Positions 19,375-20,620 of a stretch of DNA of 20,620 bases are shown in pieces. Both the position numbers and the translations under genes were made by a program. The stretch is from Saccoglossus kowalevskii. Lineage: Eukaryota; Hemichordata; Enteropneusta; Harrimaniidae. The notes under the pieces were generated by a model. The model did no database searches. It was not told where the DNA came from and saw only the letters and a program-made list of their open reading frames with translations. The DNA lies in the NCBI RefSeq assembly GCF_000003605.2, contig NW_003135348.1, positions 233,876-254,495 on the forward strand. Reading direction: 5' to 3'. Numbering within the stretch: the stretch's first letter is position 1; each line of letters opens with the position of its first letter.

Positions 19375-19753
19375 TCAACATTTCAAAATTTATTTATTTA
19401 CATGGTTCAGATTTCTACTGTTTACCTGTGTAGTATAACATTGTATCTTGTTATCATTTAATGTTGCAATGTTATGTGTTGGTCTTGCCGCCTCTTTCTA
19501 TAACCCTTGACTCGTAACTAAGACTAATTACTAGTTACTATGATAGTGGAATCTTCCACTTTGAATTGAACCAATCATAGTTATGTATTCTATGTTGACA
19601 ACATTATGCAAATACTCCTCGCTACCAGATTTTTGAAGGGAGTAGTTCTGGTTTTGACTTCAATGTAGTCTGACGTGTTGTAATAAAGTGAATCTCACGG
19701 AACTCTGACTTTATCCCATGGAAGTCTATTTCTCTACACAACGCAACCCTATC
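19375..19753. mobile_element. Sequence inserted into the retrotransposon relic
   Basis: This block separates two pieces of one retrotransposon frame that would normally be adjacent. It contains the hairpin AGTGGAA-TC-TTCCACT (19545-19560) nested in ACTATGAT...ATCATAGT, and an AATAAAG. These features would fit a solo LTR or a MITE. Exact ends and a target duplication could not be fixed. Confidence 0.4.
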
Positions 19754-20044
19754 TCATCCACCACAGATTTTTTTTTGTATCTTCCTTTCTAGTATTTCTA
19801 AATTATGGGCCCTAATTCTCAATTTTGTTAATGCTGCTCTATTTTTTGCATTTGTTACTGTTGTTAGATAATTTTCATACTGGCAATTTTTCTTTAGTAG
19901 CCTAATTGTACGTAGCTTATTCTTTTGTTTTTTGTTTTTATTATCATCGTGCATTTGTTCTTGACTCTTGTTTTCAAATACTTTTTTGAGTTTAATGCAA
20001 ATTGTGTTGATTAGATTGGTGTTATGATTTGGATCATTATTTTC
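19754..20044 (-). pseudogene. Non-LTR retrotransposon polyprotein fragment (post-RT region)
   Basis: An open minus-strand frame of 96 codons bounded by stops. It reads ENNDPNHNTNLINTICIKLK, then KLRTIRLLKKNCQYENYLTT, then NAKNRAALTKLRIRAHNLEI, and ends shortly after a poly-A slip. The pattern KLRTYR-F-K ... YL----N---R-ALTKLR-S-H-LEIE is recalled from the C-terminal part of many invertebrate non-LTR retrotransposon proteins. The upstream catalytic RT part is not seen past the stop at 20045. The ATG at 19954 is internal and not a real start. Confidence 0.6.
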
Positions 20045-20491
20045 CTATAACTTATCCATTTCTAGATAGTGCAGACTATTTTTGACACCACAAACTCTTT
20101 ACCAGACATGCCTTTACCACCCACCTCTATGCCAAGTCTATATGTGTAAAGTGTCATGAATTTGTTTTTGCGTATCTGTTGACCGACTTAATTAGCTGAT
20201 TATTAGCTGAATTGCTGTGTTATGTCTGTCATCGTTTAGGCCTATTTGAAGTTTTGGACGGAACTTGGCTCAGTGATTTGGAACTAATTACCAGATAACC
20301 GCCGCTATTCAGACTATTAATTCTGACAGTTTATATTCATAGTTATTAATGTAGTGAACGATTAATCAAAAGATATGACGTATACAGTACTTAGTGTGAT
20401 TGGCTTTATGATTGAAGGTTACGCCTTAGAGTCTTTTTACTGCTTTGTAATTGGTTAGAGTTTTGAAAATGAATAAAGAGAGTTTGAGTTG

Positions 20492-20513
20492 GTCTTGGAG
20501 AGTACTCCAAGAC
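20492..20513. repeat. Perfect 9-bp hairpin
   Basis: GTCTTGGAG-AGTA-CTCCAAGAC. It opens the quasi-repetitive right edge, where AGTCTTGGG/AGTCCAG phrases recur. Confidence 0.7.
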
Positions 20514-20620
20514 AGACGCAGTCGAGTCCAGTCCAGGGGCGAGCCTTGAGGCAGTCCAGTCTTGGGCTAGTCTTGGGTCAGCCTTACGAGAGTCTTGGGG
20601 ACTTTTCCCCAGGGCGCTGT
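20514..20620. repeat. GC-richer quasi-repeat at window edge
   Basis: Degenerate AGTCCAGTC and AGTCTTGGG units recur several times and the sequence continues beyond the window. An AATAAAG occurs just upstream (20472-20478). It could be the start of a larger repeat or mobile element. No coding sense is recognised. Confidence 0.45.

Noticed and set aside
19139-19461. Overlapping hydrophobic plus-strand frames
   Set aside because: They are antisense to the retrotransposon relic and to T-rich DNA, and show no domain.
1-20620. tRNA or rRNA genes
   Set aside because: No GGTTCGAATCC-type B-box with matching A-box and no rRNA-like blocks were noticed on either strand. A covariance-model scan would be needed to be certain.

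Overview
This window is animal nuclear DNA: AT-rich, intron-rich and full of small degenerate transposons, with no operons or bacterial-style gene packing. Two protein-coding genes can be read exon by exon with matching splice phases. Their sequence, and the type of short-inverted-repeat elements around them, suggest a marine invertebrate, perhaps a mollusc or another lophotrochozoan, or an invertebrate deuterostome. The species cannot be fixed from this sequence alone. One assembly gap (292 N) lies at 10163-10454.

Left part (1-5304): five exons on the minus strand encode the N-terminal half of CSTF1 (CstF-50), the WD40 subunit of the cleavage stimulation factor used in mRNA 3'-end processing. 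They run from the dimerisation region (5174-5304) through the conserved DTVAPG block, the first WD repeat with the NMENHP linker, and the second WD repeat (685-807). The remaining WD repeats lie off the left end. The first coding exon, about 20 residues, was not found. One intron (2761-4051) carries an 85-bp minisatellite with 11 intact ATTTGCAT octamers. Other introns carry small TA-flanked inverted-repeat elements.

Middle (5305-9340): about 4 kb between the two divergent genes. It holds a promoter-like cluster (ETS, E-box and CRE-like sites at 6402-6429, CCAAT at 6695), an inverted-repeat structure (arms about 6942-7057 and 7890-8250) enclosing a broken PHD-finger reading frame, and a perfect CRE palindrome at 9032 about 300 bp before the next gene.

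Right gene (9341-13905, plus strand): four exons with phases that join cleanly encode a predicted 340-residue copine/RGLG-like protein. It has an N-terminal membrane segment, a PPxY motif and a copine-type von Willebrand A domain with its metal-binding residues. It has no C2 domains and, unlike plant RGLG ubiquitin ligases, no C-terminal RING finger.

Far right (13906-20620): I see no conventional gene. The stretch contains several MITE-like elements, the broken C-terminal end of a non-LTR retrotransposon polyprotein on the minus strand (about 19230-20044, split by an insertion), and a GC-richer quasi-repeat at the window edge. The two real genes have no evident functional link beyond being divergent neighbours.
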